From CALKAL01 sp051846895 (GTDB lineage Bacteria > Bacillota > Bacilli > Bacillales > Alkalibacillaceae), in assembly GCA_051846895.1 (NCBI GenBank), contig JBPYCQ010000003.1:1-64000 (forward strand): a stretch of 64,000 nucleotides of DNA, read 5' to 3'. Made by a program: the position numbers and the translations under genes. Positions 15,822 to 25,212 of the stretch are shown here, in pieces. Numbering within the stretch: the stretch's first letter is position 1; the number at the start of each line of letters is the position of its first letter. The notes beneath the pieces were generated by a model that searched no databases, had not been told where the DNA came from, and saw nothing but the letters and a program-made list of their open reading frames with translations.

Positions 15822-17546
15822 TTACACCAAAACTACCTCAACCCACTCTCTAACACTATTAATAAACCACAATTTTTCTACTTGGTTTAATTCGTCTTTA
15901 TGTAACGAGCGCTCAACAATTTCCCCATTTTCTAATAACATCTCTCGAAATGTACCTGGCAATAGTCCGTCATGTATAGGCGGAGTATATTGATGGCCAT
16001 CTAGTTGATAAACAACGTTTCCATTAATAAATTCCGTAATATACCCTTCTTCGTTCCACAAAAGTGTGTCATAAACACCCATGATTTTGTGTTGTTCATA
16101 AATATCCCGGTATGTTGTTTTATGATAATGGAATGGTAAATCGCGGTTAATTGGTCGCTTCGCTAATGCTACTTTTCCCGTTTGTTGTTTTAAATTAATT
16201 TCTTTAATTTCGATTTCAATTTGTCCGGATTTACTTAATAATACACGCACCAAAAATGTTCCGTTTGAATATTTTTCTTCAATGTTAGAAAGTTTTTCGG
16301 GCAATTCACTTTCTGAAAAACTTATATTAAAATATTGCGCTGATTGTTTTAGTCGAAATAAATGTTTATCTAATAAAAAAACTTCACCATCGTCAAGCTT
16401 CATTGTTTCCAATAATTCAAAGTCAGGCGCTTCATATTTCAATACCTCTGACTTTGCGAGTAGTTCATTATATTCACTTTCTGCCGAGGAAGCTGCTGTA
16501 ATGCCGCCCCCTACTCCATACGTTGCACGCTTATGTTTATGATCTAACCATACCGTACGAATTGGCACACTAAAGATGGCGTTTTGCTCTGGAGTCACAA
16601 TTCCAATCGCACCGCAATAAACTTCACGAGGTGTTTTTTCTAATTCTTTAATAAGTTGCATCGTACATATCTTCGGGGAACCTGTAATAGAACCACACGG
16701 AAATAAGGCTTCAAAAATGGACAGTAAAGATGTACCTTCTTTCGTATCAGCCTTTACCGTAGAGGTCATTTGAAAAACAGTAGGATACGTTTCAATTTCA
16801 AAACGTTTTTTTACTGAAACGGTTCCCGGTTTGGCGACTTGTGATAGTTCTGCTCGGAGTAAATCAACAATCATTTTATTCTCATTTTTGTCCTTGTTAG
16901 AACTTCGCAATTGTTCTTTTCTAATGATATCTTCTTCAACAGACCGCCCTCTTTTTATCGTTCCCTTCATAGGCTTAGTTTCGATTGTTTTACCATCCCA
17001 AGCAAAAAATAACTCTGGTGAGATAGATATAATCTCGAAATCTTCAAACCGTAAATGTGACGTAAAATTAGCCTTTTGTGCGTTAGCTAGCTGTTGATAG
17101 TAAGCCTCAGTGCTTAAATCTTCATAATCTGCATTTAAACGAATGGTGTAATTGACTTGATTCGTTGCACCGTCTCGAATTGCTTGATGAATATTCTTAA
17201 TCGCGTCATCATAAATAGGTCTTGGTGTGTCTGGGACGTATTCTAACTTCACTGAAGAACTATTTTGTCCGGATGTATAAACATCTTTCTTTTCATAAAT
17301 ACCAAAATAAACAAATGGTAGTTCTACTTGTTCATGTACATCCATGTTCGAGTCGAAAGCTTTAGCCGCTTCATAGCTCACATACCCAACTGCATAAAAG
17401 CCTTGTTTGGCATATGCTTCAATTTTCTTTAACGCGCTTTTTACTTCAGCTAGACTTCGTGCTACAACGAAATCAATTGCATGTTGAAAAAGTAGTGGCT
17501 CATTCCCTAAAAGATCATGTTTAAAATGAATGATTTGTTTGTCCAT
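15822..17546 (-). CDS. pabB: Aminodeoxychorismate synthase component I fused to lyase domain (PabB-PabC)
   Basis: 574-residue fusion. Residues about 1-360 are the chorismate-using PabB domain (NQVNYTIRLNA, ETKPMKGTIKRG, GSITGSPKICTM, YCGAIG). Residues about 365-574 are a class IV aminotransferase fold like aminodeoxychorismate lyase (LLDKHLFRLKQSA, HKTTYRDIYEQ with the likely PLP lysine, NEEGYITEFINGNVV, LPGTFREMLL). Together they would convert chorismate plus ammonia to p-aminobenzoate for folate, needing a glutaminase (PabA) encoded elsewhere. AAGGAAG precedes the ATG. A 38-codon frame lies 25 bp upstream. Confidence 0.92.
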   Translation of the reverse strand: MDKQIIHFKHDLLGNEPLLFQHAIDFVVARSLAEVKSALKKIEAYAKQGFYAVGYVSYEAAKAFDSNMDVHEQVELPFVYFGIYEKKDVYTSGQNSSSVKLEYVPDTPRPIYDDAIKNIHQAIRDGATNQVNYTIRLNADYEDLSTEAYYQQLANAQKANFTSHLRFEDFEIISISPELFFAWDGKTIETKPMKGTIKRGRSVEEDIIRKEQLRSSNKDKNENKMIVDLLRAELSQVAKPGTVSVKKRFEIETYPTVFQMTSTVKADTKEGTSLLSIFEALFPCGSITGSPKICTMQLIKELEKTPREVYCGAIGIVTPEQNAIFSVPIRTVWLDHKHKRATYGVGGGITAASSAESEYNELLAKSEVLKYEAPDFELLETMKLDDGEVFLLDKHLFRLKQSAQYFNISFSESELPEKLSNIEEKYSNGTFLVRVLLSKSGQIEIEIKEINLKQQTGKVALAKRPINRDLPFHYHKTTYRDIYEQHKIMGVYDTLLWNEEGYITEFINGNVVYQLDGHQYTPPIHDGLLPGTFREMLLENGEIVERSLHKDELNQVEKLWFINSVREWVEVVLV

Positions 17547-17571
17547 AGTTTTTTCTTCCTTATATATAAAA

Positions 17572-17688
17572 TTAGTCTAGATACTCATTTACAGATCCGA
17601 CTTCAAACATTTCACTTTCCTCTTCTAGACGCTTAATAGAATTCAATTGATTGATTTCGTTCTTAAACAAATCATTTGTCTGTCCCAT
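17572..17688 (-). CDS. Possible 38-residue peptide upstream of pabB
   Basis: A 38-codon frame (MGQTNDLFKNEINQL... ending VNEYLD) is acidic and helical, with no membrane segment. It ends 25 bases before the pabB start. The ribosome site is weak (GGAAC). I recognise no family, and it could be a chance frame, a leader peptide or a remnant. The rest of the 414-bp gap holds a 13-bp palindrome (GTTGAAATTCAAC) and the terminator described next. Confidence 0.3.
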   Translation of the reverse strand: MGQTNDLFKNEINQLNSIKRLEEESEMFEVGSVNEYLD

Positions 17689-17839
17689 ATGAAATGTTCC
17701 AACGATTTTTATTACTTTCTCTGTTGAAATTCAACCAATTCCCCTCCAATTTATATTTTAATCAATCGCACAACCATTCTTCAATTTATATAAAACTTCT
17801 ACAAAAAACAGTAAATACCTTCATCCATTAATACAAGAA

Positions 17840-17877
17840 AAGTAATAAAAAACTGGACCCACAATACTTGGATCCAG
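17840..17877 (-). terminator. Terminator of the ZIP transporter gene
   Basis: On the minus strand CTGGATCCA pairs with TGGGTCCAG (one G-U), followed by TTTTTATTACTT. Confidence 0.8.
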
Positions 17878-17960
17878 CTATGTTACTATTTATTGTTTTT
17901 CTCAATGAGTTTAGCGTTTATTAAAACTCACTTTAAGTCTGCACGCCACAATTTGAATCC

Positions 17961-18773
17961 TTACCCTAAAGCTACGTCCAATGTCATCATGACGGCGAAG
18001 CCTATCATAAGACTTAATGATGCAAGTTGGACATTGCCCTTTTCATGAGAACCAGGGATAATTTCTTTCGCTACGACAAAAATCATAGCACCAGCAGCAA
18101 AGCTCAATGCGTAAGGTAATAGTGGTTGAATTAAAATAACAGCCAATGCACCAATCACAGCCGATACAGGTTCTACCATACCTGAGAACTGTCCATAGAA
18201 AAAGCTCTTCATCTTAGACATTCCATCTCTTCTTAATGGCATAGATACAGCCAATCCTTCTGGAAAGTTCTGAATCCCTATACCAATTGCTAAAGCAATG
18301 GCTCCTCCTAATGATGCAGTCGAAAAGTCAGCAGCTAATGCCCCGAATGCGACACCTATTGCTAGCCCTTCAGGAATATTATGAAGAGTTATAGAAAACA
18401 CAAGTAAAGCTGTGCGATGCTTAGCTTTTTTATCTTTAATATCATGCAAGAATTTATCATTTTTCTCTAAAATAGGCAATAAATGATCAACTAATATTAG
18501 AAATAATCCTCCTAGTAAAAATCCAATGACAGCTGGAACCCAAGGTGTTGTTCCATTTTGTTCTGCCATTTCGATTGCTGGATTAAGTAGTGACCAGAAA
18601 CTTGCGGCGATCATCACTCCTCCAGCAAAAGCTAACATGCCATCCATAAATTTTTGGTTATTCTTTTTAGTAAAAAAAACGAGGGCAGCACCTAATGCTG
18701 TCATTCCCCATGTAAAAAGTGTACCGACAAAAGCCTGTAATACCGGGCTTAATTCAGTAAACCATTCAATCAT
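17961..18773 (-). CDS. ZIP-family metal transporter (ZupT/GufA-like)
   Basis: 270-residue, eight-helix metal permease of the ZIP family, importing divalent cations such as zinc, manganese or iron. The signature metal-binding helices are present: LHNIPEGLAIG (helix IV) and IQNFPEGLAVS (helix V), with a later GMVEPVSAV helix. A short, moderately charged loop lies between helices III and IV. The length fits bacterial GufA/ZupT proteins. The gene is monocistronic. The metal cannot be deduced, and no Fur/Zur-type box was seen upstream. Confidence 0.93.
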   Translation of the reverse strand: MIEWFTELSPVLQAFVGTLFTWGMTALGAALVFFTKKNNQKFMDGMLAFAGGVMIAASFWSLLNPAIEMAEQNGTTPWVPAVIGFLLGGLFLILVDHLLPILEKNDKFLHDIKDKKAKHRTALLVFSITLHNIPEGLAIGVAFGALAADFSTASLGGAIALAIGIGIQNFPEGLAVSMPLRRDGMSKMKSFFYGQFSGMVEPVSAVIGALAVILIQPLLPYALSFAAGAMIFVVAKEIIPGSHEKGNVQLASLSLMIGFAVMMTLDVALG

Positions 18774-18919
18774 CTGTGCTCACCTTCCTAGTTACTCTGA
18801 CTCAACATGTTTAAACAATACTAATATTTTTGTACTTATGCAACATTTTTCTTTTTGTAAATATATGCATATGTCCTGTCTATTGATACTGAATCTAAAA
18901 GCCTAAAATTTTAAGGATG

Positions 18920-19140
18920 TTTAAACAATAGTTCGTCGTGTCTGAACAAAAAATATAGGAAGTTTGAACAATCGCACATCTACTTTGAACAATTACTTGC
19001 CATGTTTGAACAATCACACACCCACTTTGAACAATCGTACGCCATCTTTGAACAATCACGCACCCACTTTGAACAATCGCACGCCATCTTTGAACAATCA
19101 CGCTCCCACTTTGAACAATCACACGCCATGTTTGAACAAT
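18920..19140. repeat. 21-bp tandem repeat array (minisatellite)
   Basis: TTTGAACAAT recurs nine times at an exact 21-base period (starts 18963, 18984, 19005 and so on to 19131), with two degenerate copies before it (18920, 18941). Units alternate between endings like ACGCACCCAC and GCACGCCATC, which gives a 42-bp superperiod. The array fills the gap between the ZIP gene and the opu terminator. There are no unique spacers, so it is not a CRISPR array. Confidence 0.9.
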
Positions 19141-19141
19141 T

Positions 19142-19169
19142 AAAAAAGGTAGACCCCTAAGAGCCTACC
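19142..19169 (-). terminator. Terminator of the glycine-betaine transporter operon
   Basis: On the minus strand GGTAGGCTC pairs with GGGTCTACC (G-U pairs) around TTAG, followed by TTTTTT. It lies 20 bp after the permease stop, immediately beside the repeat array. Confidence 0.85.
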
Positions 19170-19189
19170 CCGTTAAAATATTTATGTGT

Positions 19190-20026
19190 TTAGTTACGTT
19201 TTTTCGTCACACCTTGTGTAATACGGTCAAGGACCATTGCAAGGATAACGAGTGCTAAACCACCTTCGAATCCTTTTCCGATATCAATTTGAGTGACTGC
19301 GCGATAAACAATCTCACCTAGACCTGGCGCACCAACTAGTGAGGCAATAACAACCATTGAAAGTGATAACATAATTGTCTGGTTAATACCTGCCATGATA
19401 GTTGATGTCGCGAGTGGTATTTGTACTTTAATTAATCGTTGCCAAGTCGTAGCACCGAATGCATTGGATGCTTCGATAAGTTCTGCATCTACTTCTCTTA
19501 TACCTAAATTCGTTAATCGTACTGTCGGTGGCATAGAGAATATAATGGTAGCAATGACACCAGGTACCATACCTAAACCAAAGAATACGACTGACGGAAT
19601 TAAATATACGAATGCTGGCATTGTTTGCATGAAGTCCAGAATCGGAGAAATAATCGACTGAACGGATGACTTTTGTGACATCCAAATCCCAATTGGAATT
19701 GCGATAATAATAGCAATGAGTACAGATACTATAATTAGTGCCAACGTATTAACAGTATCATCCCAATAGCCTAAGTTGTTTATAAGACCAAGTCCAATTA
19801 ATGTAAATAGACCTAATCTCCAGCTTACGACTAGCAATGCAATGAGAGCTATAAGAGCTATCAAAATAAAAGGTGAACCAAAACCTAATATCTTTACGAG
19901 TCCTTTAGTGATCCATTCAATACTTGATGAGATACCGTCAAAGAATGCTTGTAAATTATCTGTTAAAAATTCTACAAAGGCTTCAACACCTTCTGCGAGT
20001 GGAAGTTTAGGAAATAATCTATCCAT
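19190..20026 (-). CDS. opuAB: Glycine betaine/proline ABC transporter permease
   Basis: 278-residue permease of the OpuA/ProW family. Several membrane helices and the EAA-type loop (VDAELIEASNAFGATTWQRLIKVQIPLA) contact the ATPase. It imports compatible solutes during osmotic stress. The gene overlaps the ATPase gene by 8 bases, so the two are translationally coupled, and it is the last gene before the operon terminator. Substrate specificity within the OpuA family (betaine, proline, carnitine) is not certain from sequence. Confidence 0.92.
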   Translation of the reverse strand: MDRLFPKLPLAEGVEAFVEFLTDNLQAFFDGISSSIEWITKGLVKILGFGSPFILIALIALIALLVVSWRLGLFTLIGLGLINNLGYWDDTVNTLALIIVSVLIAIIIAIPIGIWMSQKSSVQSIISPILDFMQTMPAFVYLIPSVVFFGLGMVPGVIATIIFSMPPTVRLTNLGIREVDAELIEASNAFGATTWQRLIKVQIPLATSTIMAGINQTIMLSLSMVVIASLVGAPGLGEIVYRAVTQIDIGKGFEGGLALVILAMVLDRITQGVTKKRN

Positions 20027-21245
20027 TGTTCACTTCACCACCATTTCCGTTTCCGTTACCGTTAATCACTGTATCATCACCTGATAACGCACCAATAATC
20101 GCACCTCTTACGACAATTCCGACAAGGCGATTTTTCTCATCAACGACTGACAACGGAATGTTTGAATCATTCATTGGTTCAAATAAGTCATCTAGTAATG
20201 TGTCTTCTGTAATCGTCATCGTTACAGGTTGAATAATCTCTTTTAATTCTTTACCTTCTTTAGATGCTTTTGCTGCATCATCAGCTGTTACATAGCCTAA
20301 CAATTTTCGATCACGGTTCACAACATATAATGTTGATACACCATTATTCGTCATTTCTCGAATAGCCACTTTCGGTCCACGATCCGCTGTGATTGTTTCA
20401 GGACGTTTCATAATATGACCAGCAGTTAATACTTTAGATAAGTTGACGTCTTCAACGAATTTTTGCACGTAATCGTTCGCTGGATTCATTAAAATTTCTT
20501 CAGCTGATCCAATTTGTACAATTTCTCCGTCTTTCATTAACGCAATTCGATCACCAATTCGGAGTGCCTCATCTAAGTCGTGTGTAATGAAAACAATTGT
20601 TTTATTAACCGCTTGTTGCAATTCCATAAGTTCGTTCTGCATATCTTTTCTTATTAATGGATCGAGTGCACTAAATGCTTCATCCATAAGTAAAATGTCC
20701 GGATCATTGGCTAACGCTCTTGCCAGTCCAACCCTTTGTTGCATTCCACCTGATAATTCATTCGGGTATTTATCAAGATATCCTCCAAGTCCTACCATTT
20801 CTAAAGCCTCTTCAGCCTTTTGTTGACGTTCTTCTTTAGGAATACCTTGAATTTCTAAACCAAATTCGGTGTTTTGTAGAATGGTTTTATGTGGAAGGAG
20901 GGCGAACTTTTGGAACACCATACTAATCTTTTTACGTCGCAATTGACGAAGTTCTTCCTTCGACATTTCTGCAACGTTGTCTTGACCGATCCATACATCT
21001 CCTCCTGTAGGCTCGATTAGACGATTCAACAAACGTACAAGTGTAGATTTACCACTCCCAGATAAACCCATAATAACGAAAATTTCTCCTGAATGAACTT
21101 CAAAAGAAGCCTGATTAACACCAACTGTCATTCCTGTCTCTTCAAGAATTTCATCTTTTGTTTTCCCGGCATTAAGTAGTTTAAGAGCTTCTTTAGGGTG
21201 TTTACCAAAAATTTTCGTCAATTTCTCTACTTTGATCTCAGGCAT
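20019..21245 (-). CDS. opuAA: Glycine betaine ABC transporter ATPase with CBS domains
   Basis: 408-residue ATPase: Walker A GLSGSGKST, signature LSGGMQQRVGLARAL, Walker B ILLMDEAFSALDP and switch His in FITHDLDEA, typical of OpuAA/ProV. Residues about 275-395 form tandem CBS domains, which in OpuA sense ionic strength and gate transport. A Gly/Asn repeat (NGNGNGNGGEVNNG) ends the protein. AGAGAGGTG precedes the ATG. It is separated from the binding-protein gene by a hairpin and overlaps the permease gene. Confidence 0.95.
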   Translation of the reverse strand: MPEIKVEKLTKIFGKHPKEALKLLNAGKTKDEILEETGMTVGVNQASFEVHSGEIFVIMGLSGSGKSTLVRLLNRLIEPTGGDVWIGQDNVAEMSKEELRQLRRKKISMVFQKFALLPHKTILQNTEFGLEIQGIPKEERQQKAEEALEMVGLGGYLDKYPNELSGGMQQRVGLARALANDPDILLMDEAFSALDPLIRKDMQNELMELQQAVNKTIVFITHDLDEALRIGDRIALMKDGEIVQIGSAEEILMNPANDYVQKFVEDVNLSKVLTAGHIMKRPETITADRGPKVAIREMTNNGVSTLYVVNRDRKLLGYVTADDAAKASKEGKELKEIIQPVTMTITEDTLLDDLFEPMNDSNIPLSVVDEKNRLVGIVVRGAIIGALSGDDTVINGNGNGNGGEVNNG

Positions 21246-21280
21246 TTATTTCACCTCTCTAAAATTAATTATTTTTAAAA

Positions 21281-21321
21281 GAAAAATATCCCTCATTAAC
21301 CGCGATCAGAAAATGAGGGAT
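21281..21321 (-). terminator. Intercistronic hairpin between opuAC and opuAA
   Basis: Perfect 10-bp inverted repeat ATCCCTCATT/AATGAGGGAT (21288-21297 and 21312-21321), followed on the minus strand by ATTTTTCTTTT. It is probably a partial terminator or mRNA-stabilising element that raises binding-protein output over the ATPase and permease. Confidence 0.7.
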
Positions 21322-21392
21322 TAATTTAATCTTGAGGGATTCAATAATTATTATTTATGCTATCGTAATAAAGATTTTTGAATCTCTTCTGC

Positions 21393-22352
21393 TTATTTTA
21401 CGCCCTCTGTCCATTGTTCTAAAAGATCTGGGTTATCTTCTAAGAACTGTTTTACAACCTCTTCAGGATCTTGACCTTGGTCATGAACAAGTGGCATAAG
21501 CTCTTCTACCATTTCATAATTTTCTTCATAATTTTCTAGAACACGATATGCAGCAGGAGCATCTTCTTTTAGACCTTTACGTGCAATAGTATAAATTTGG
21601 TCCCCTTCACCGCCATAAATTTCTTTCGGATCTTCTAGCATTTTTAGATCTTCAACCCCAAAAATCCAGTGTGGTTTCCATAATGGCACAATAATAGGTT
21701 CTTCGTTTTTAATTGCTTTTCTTAATTCTGTAAGCATAGCAGCTTCAGAACTAGAGATTACTTCCCAATTATCTAATCCATATTCTTCAATAACAATTTC
21801 AGTGTTCTGCATAATACCAGCACCTGGGTCAATACCAGTAATCTTCCAATCTAAAGCTTCTCCAAGCTCGGTATTACCTTTAAGATCTTCGATAGAATCG
21901 ATATCCATATAGCTTGGTACAGTTAATGCTAATGGTGCTTTATCTAGAACTTCTTTTACTTTTACAAGGTCATCTTCATATTTTTCCCAATAGCTTGCGT
22001 GTGTAGCTGGTAACCAAGCTGATGTATGGAAATCTGAATCTCCACTAGCAACACTTGCGAACATTGGACCAGCTTCAACTTGGCTAATTTCCACTGTATA
22101 TCCTACTTCTTCAAGAATTGCTGCTAATAAGTGAGTTGAGATTGTCTCTCTTGCCCAAGCAACGTAAGGTACTTTTAACGTTTCTTGTCCTAGTTCTAAA
22201 CCATCTGTACCCGCATCTTGATTTTGTTCTGATTTGTCATTGTCTTTTCCTTTGTCTTCTTCTTTGTCGTCTCCTCCACAAGCAACTAGCATAAGTGCAA
22301 GTAGAAAAATTCCTAGTAAACTAGCTATTTTAAGCGTTTTTGATTTAAACAA
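21393..22352 (-). CDS. opuAC: Glycine betaine-binding lipoprotein
   Basis: 319-residue substrate-binding lipoprotein of the OpuAC/ProX family. It has a hydrophobic signal ending in the lipobox MLVAC, an acidic linker, then the binding domain with WARETISTHLLAAILEE, GPMFASVASGDSDFHTSAWLPATH and PLWKPHWIFG, whose aromatic residues cage the quaternary amine. The TTG at 22352 is chosen because AAGGGGTG stands 7 bases before it; the frame continues upstream without a ribosome site. Here the binding-protein gene is first, unlike the AA-AB-AC order of B. subtilis. Confidence 0.92.
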   Translation of the reverse strand: MFKSKTLKIASLLGIFLLALMLVACGGDDKEEDKGKDNDKSEQNQDAGTDGLELGQETLKVPYVAWARETISTHLLAAILEEVGYTVEISQVEAGPMFASVASGDSDFHTSAWLPATHASYWEKYEDDLVKVKEVLDKAPLALTVPSYMDIDSIEDLKGNTELGEALDWKITGIDPGAGIMQNTEIVIEEYGLDNWEVISSSEAAMLTELRKAIKNEEPIIVPLWKPHWIFGVEDLKMLEDPKEIYGGEGDQIYTIARKGLKEDAPAAYRVLENYEENYEMVEELMPLVHDQGQDPEEVVKQFLEDNPDLLEQWTEGVK

Positions 22353-22370
22353 TTTCTTACACCCCTTCAA

Positions 22371-22975
22371 TATTATGTTTTATTTACTGTCATGATTGTC
22401 ATTTAAGTAAGTAAGATTCGTAGTCTAATAGATTTAAAGCCTTAACCCCCTTTAATCTTTACCCCACAAAAAAATAACAAAACATGTTTTTGTCATTCTT
22501 TTGTAATTAAATTGTAATCATGACTTCACTCTTTATATATTACGCCTCATTTCAAAACGACTCAAACGGCAAAATACAATATTTAAACGAATATACAAGC
22601 AAATTCTATGCTTACGGTTAGTCAAGTCCTTTTATATGGCAAATTACTCACATATTCTCTAGAATACTCCTCAACTTCTTGTAATAAGTTTGTAACATTA
22701 CATTACTCAAAACTAACGTGAAGTCAGTTCAATCAAGGGTTTAGATGTATTTTCGCTCGGGTTTTAGTAGTAGGTAAAATTATTCATCTATTTCTTTATT
22801 TCATACATAATCTTCTACTTATCTAAATATTCCACTTTTAAGTTTGATTTTTTAATTATGGGGAATATTTGTTTTAGTGAGTCAATTTTTGACGAAAGCT
22901 GGATTAATAATGTATGTCGCTGAAAACTATTTTAATTGTTTGCCTAAACAAAATTAATAAGAGAGGATTGATGAG
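22371..22975. other. 605-bp divergent intergenic region between opuAC and mscS
   Basis: AT-rich and without a convincing gene. It must hold the promoters of the two divergently transcribed osmotic-stress units. A TTGACG at 22889 may serve the channel gene, but I cannot place a good -10. A TTGTTT-gcct-AAACAA inverted repeat lies just upstream of the channel ribosome site. No riboswitch or known operator was recognised. Confidence 0.5.
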
Positions 22976-23767
22976 ATGGACTGGATGAATTTATCAATTG
23001 ATATTGCAAAAAATATAGCTTTCGCATTAGTCGTATTAATTTTTGGACTAGTTATTATTAAAGCCATAACAAAATTTATAGAAAGACAAATAGAAAAGTC
23101 TAAGATAGATAATAGTCTAAAACCATTTTTACTGTCTTTAATAAGTGCTACTTTGAAAGTTTTGCTCCTATTATCCGTGATTGGAATTCTTGGTATTCCA
23201 ACAACTTCTTTTGTCGCAATTCTTGCTGCTTCAGGATTTGCGATTGGCCTAGCTTTTCAAGGTTCGCTATCGAATTTCGCTGGTGGGATTCTTCTTTTAA
23301 CATTAAGACCTTTTAAAGTTGGGGACTATATCGAGGGTGCTGGATATAGTGGTACGGTTAAAGCGATTCAAATCTTATACACCGAGCTTATCACACCAGA
23401 TAATAAAATGATTTACATTCCGAACGGGAATCTTTCAAACACTGGAATTGTCAATTATTCGGTCAATTCAACGCGCCGTGTCGACTTCAAATTCGGTGTT
23501 GGTTATGAGACGAATTCAGATCATGTCATACGCACATTAAAAAATATCGTAAATAACCACAGCGCAATTCATAAAGATCCTGAACCTTTTGTAAGATTAT
23601 CCGCTCACGGAGATAGTTCTGTCGAATATACGGTTCGTGTATGGGTTAATGCAGAAGATTATTGGAATGTTCACTTCGACATTTTAGAGCAAGTTAAAGC
23701 GACATTCGACGATGAGAATATTTCTATTCCTTACCCTCAAATGGATATTCACGTAAATCAAAATTAA
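22976..23767 (+). CDS. mscS: Small-conductance mechanosensitive channel
   Basis: 263-residue MscS-family channel. Three N-terminal helices are followed by the pore-lining TM3 (ILAASGFAIGLAFQGSLSNFAGGILLL), the beta domain with RPFKVGDYIEG, and a C-terminal cytoplasmic alpha/beta domain. It forms a heptamer that opens on membrane tension and releases solutes during hypo-osmotic shock. AGAGAGGATTGATGAG precedes the ATG. It is divergent from the glycine-betaine importer, so solute uptake and emergency release are side by side. Confidence 0.94.
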   Translation: MDWMNLSIDIAKNIAFALVVLIFGLVIIKAITKFIERQIEKSKIDNSLKPFLLSLISATLKVLLLLSVIGILGIPTTSFVAILAASGFAIGLAFQGSLSNFAGGILLLTLRPFKVGDYIEGAGYSGTVKAIQILYTELITPDNKMIYIPNGNLSNTGIVNYSVNSTRRVDFKFGVGYETNSDHVIRTLKNIVNNHSAIHKDPEPFVRLSAHGDSSVEYTVRVWVNAEDYWNVHFDILEQVKATFDDENISIPYPQMDIHVNQN

Positions 23768-23894
23768 CTACACATTTTAATATCTAGTAAGAGCAATAAC
23801 AAACTTCTCTCCTCACGTTTATTACAAATGAAACAGTCAATAATATGATAAAACATTACTCAAGAAAAAGGTTTTTCGTGAGGGGAGGAATCTT

Positions 23895-25151
23895 ATGTTG
23901 AATAAACTTAGATTTTTTTCAATCAATCAAATAATATGATTCATTTTAACTATCGCTTTAATTATTCGTTTAACCGCTTTATCCATTTATGGTCTAGATT
24001 TAACTTTAAATAGTGACGATGCGAAATATGTTATTAGTGCTAAAACACTTTTAGAATCAGGCATGCTTACATACCATGAAAAAGATGAGCCTACTGTACA
24101 TATTATGCCTGGCCAGCCACTACTCCTCGCTGGTATTTTTTCAATTTTTGGTGCAGAACAAACAGGCCTATACATTGCGAAAATTTTAATGATTATCTTT
24201 GGAGTATTAGCGATTTATTTCGTTTACTTGATTGGATGTTATGTGGCGAATATATATGTAGGTTGGATTGCGGCCTTATTTCTTACTTTTTATATTCCAC
24301 AAGTGTTAACAGACAACTTATTATTGACAGAAAGCCCTTTTCATCTCTGTTTAGTTGCGCTTGTTTACTTTTCCATCAAGCTCGCAAATGAACATCAAAT
24401 GAGAGATTTTTTTTACTTAATGATTGCTTATTTAATCGCCTTAATGTTTAAGACGACTATCGCTCTTTTCCCTTTCGTGTTGCTAATCTATTTTATTATA
24501 AAAAAATATCCCATTCGACTCGCTTTTAAGCAATTCGGAATAGCTGCAATCTTATTATTACTTGTACTTGGACCATGGTGGATTAGAAACTATGTACAGT
24601 TTGATGAGTTTATACCTTTAACGGGCGGGTCAGGTAATCCACTTCTTCTTGGTACGTACCAAGGTGACGGATATCGAATTGGTGAAGATTACGATACTGT
24701 TTATAAAAAAATTGACGAGCTTCACCCACCAAATATGTATGAACATTTGAAGCTACAAGAAGAAGTGGCAATGGAACGAATGAAAAAATGGTGGAAAGAG
24801 GATAAGAGATCTTTTGTTAAAAGCTATACAATTATGAAAACGGAAACCCAGTGGATAACACCTTTTTATTGGATTGAAATTTTCCATTTATCAAAAGAAA
24901 GAATGACTGTTATTCACGAGTTTTTAGTTAAACTTGGTTTGTTTTCTTTACTAGTTGTTTTTTTTACAAAAAAATGGCGAGAATATAGTTTCCTTATTTT
25001 TCTTTTAGGTTATAATACAGCGTTAAATAACCTCTTTTTTGCATATGACCGTTATAACCAACCATATATGTTTATTATGTTTATTATGATTGGGTCGTTT
25101 ATAATTATTGTCCCAACGACTATAAAACGATTAATTAAAGACAGTCCCTAA
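23895..25151 (+). pseudogene. Glycosyltransferase family 39-like membrane protein with in-frame stop
   Basis: A frame with a good ribosome site (GGGGAGGAATCTT) starts at 23895 and runs in one phase to 25151, broken only by TGA at codon 15 (23937). Re-initiation at ATG 24063 would give a 362-residue product. The lost part holds the first membrane helix and LNSDDAKYV, whose acidic pair matches the catalytic loop region of GT39/ArnT/PMT-type lipid-linked sugar transferases. The rest has several membrane helices and a PLLLAGIFSIFGAEQ segment typical of the family. It is therefore probably inactive, unless the stop is read through or is a sequencing error. Confidence 0.75.
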
Positions 25152-25172
25152 ACGTTAGAGACTGTCTTTTTA
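25139..25172 (+). terminator. Terminator of the glycosyltransferase-like gene
   Basis: AGACAGTC pairs with GACTGTCT (25139-25146 and 25160-25167), followed by TTTTAAAATTTTT. It overlaps the end of the reading frame. Confidence 0.85.
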
Positions 25173-25212
25173 AAATTTTTCAATAATCATTATAATAACA
25201 ATTTTATATAGT

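Noticed and set aside
18895..19122. 75-codon frame with Ile-Val-Gln repeats
   Set aside because: A by-product of the 21-bp repeat length (seven codons); it has no ribosome site and no recognisable fold.
18920..19140. CRISPR array
   Set aside because: Units are contiguous at 21 bp with no unique spacers, and no cas genes are near.
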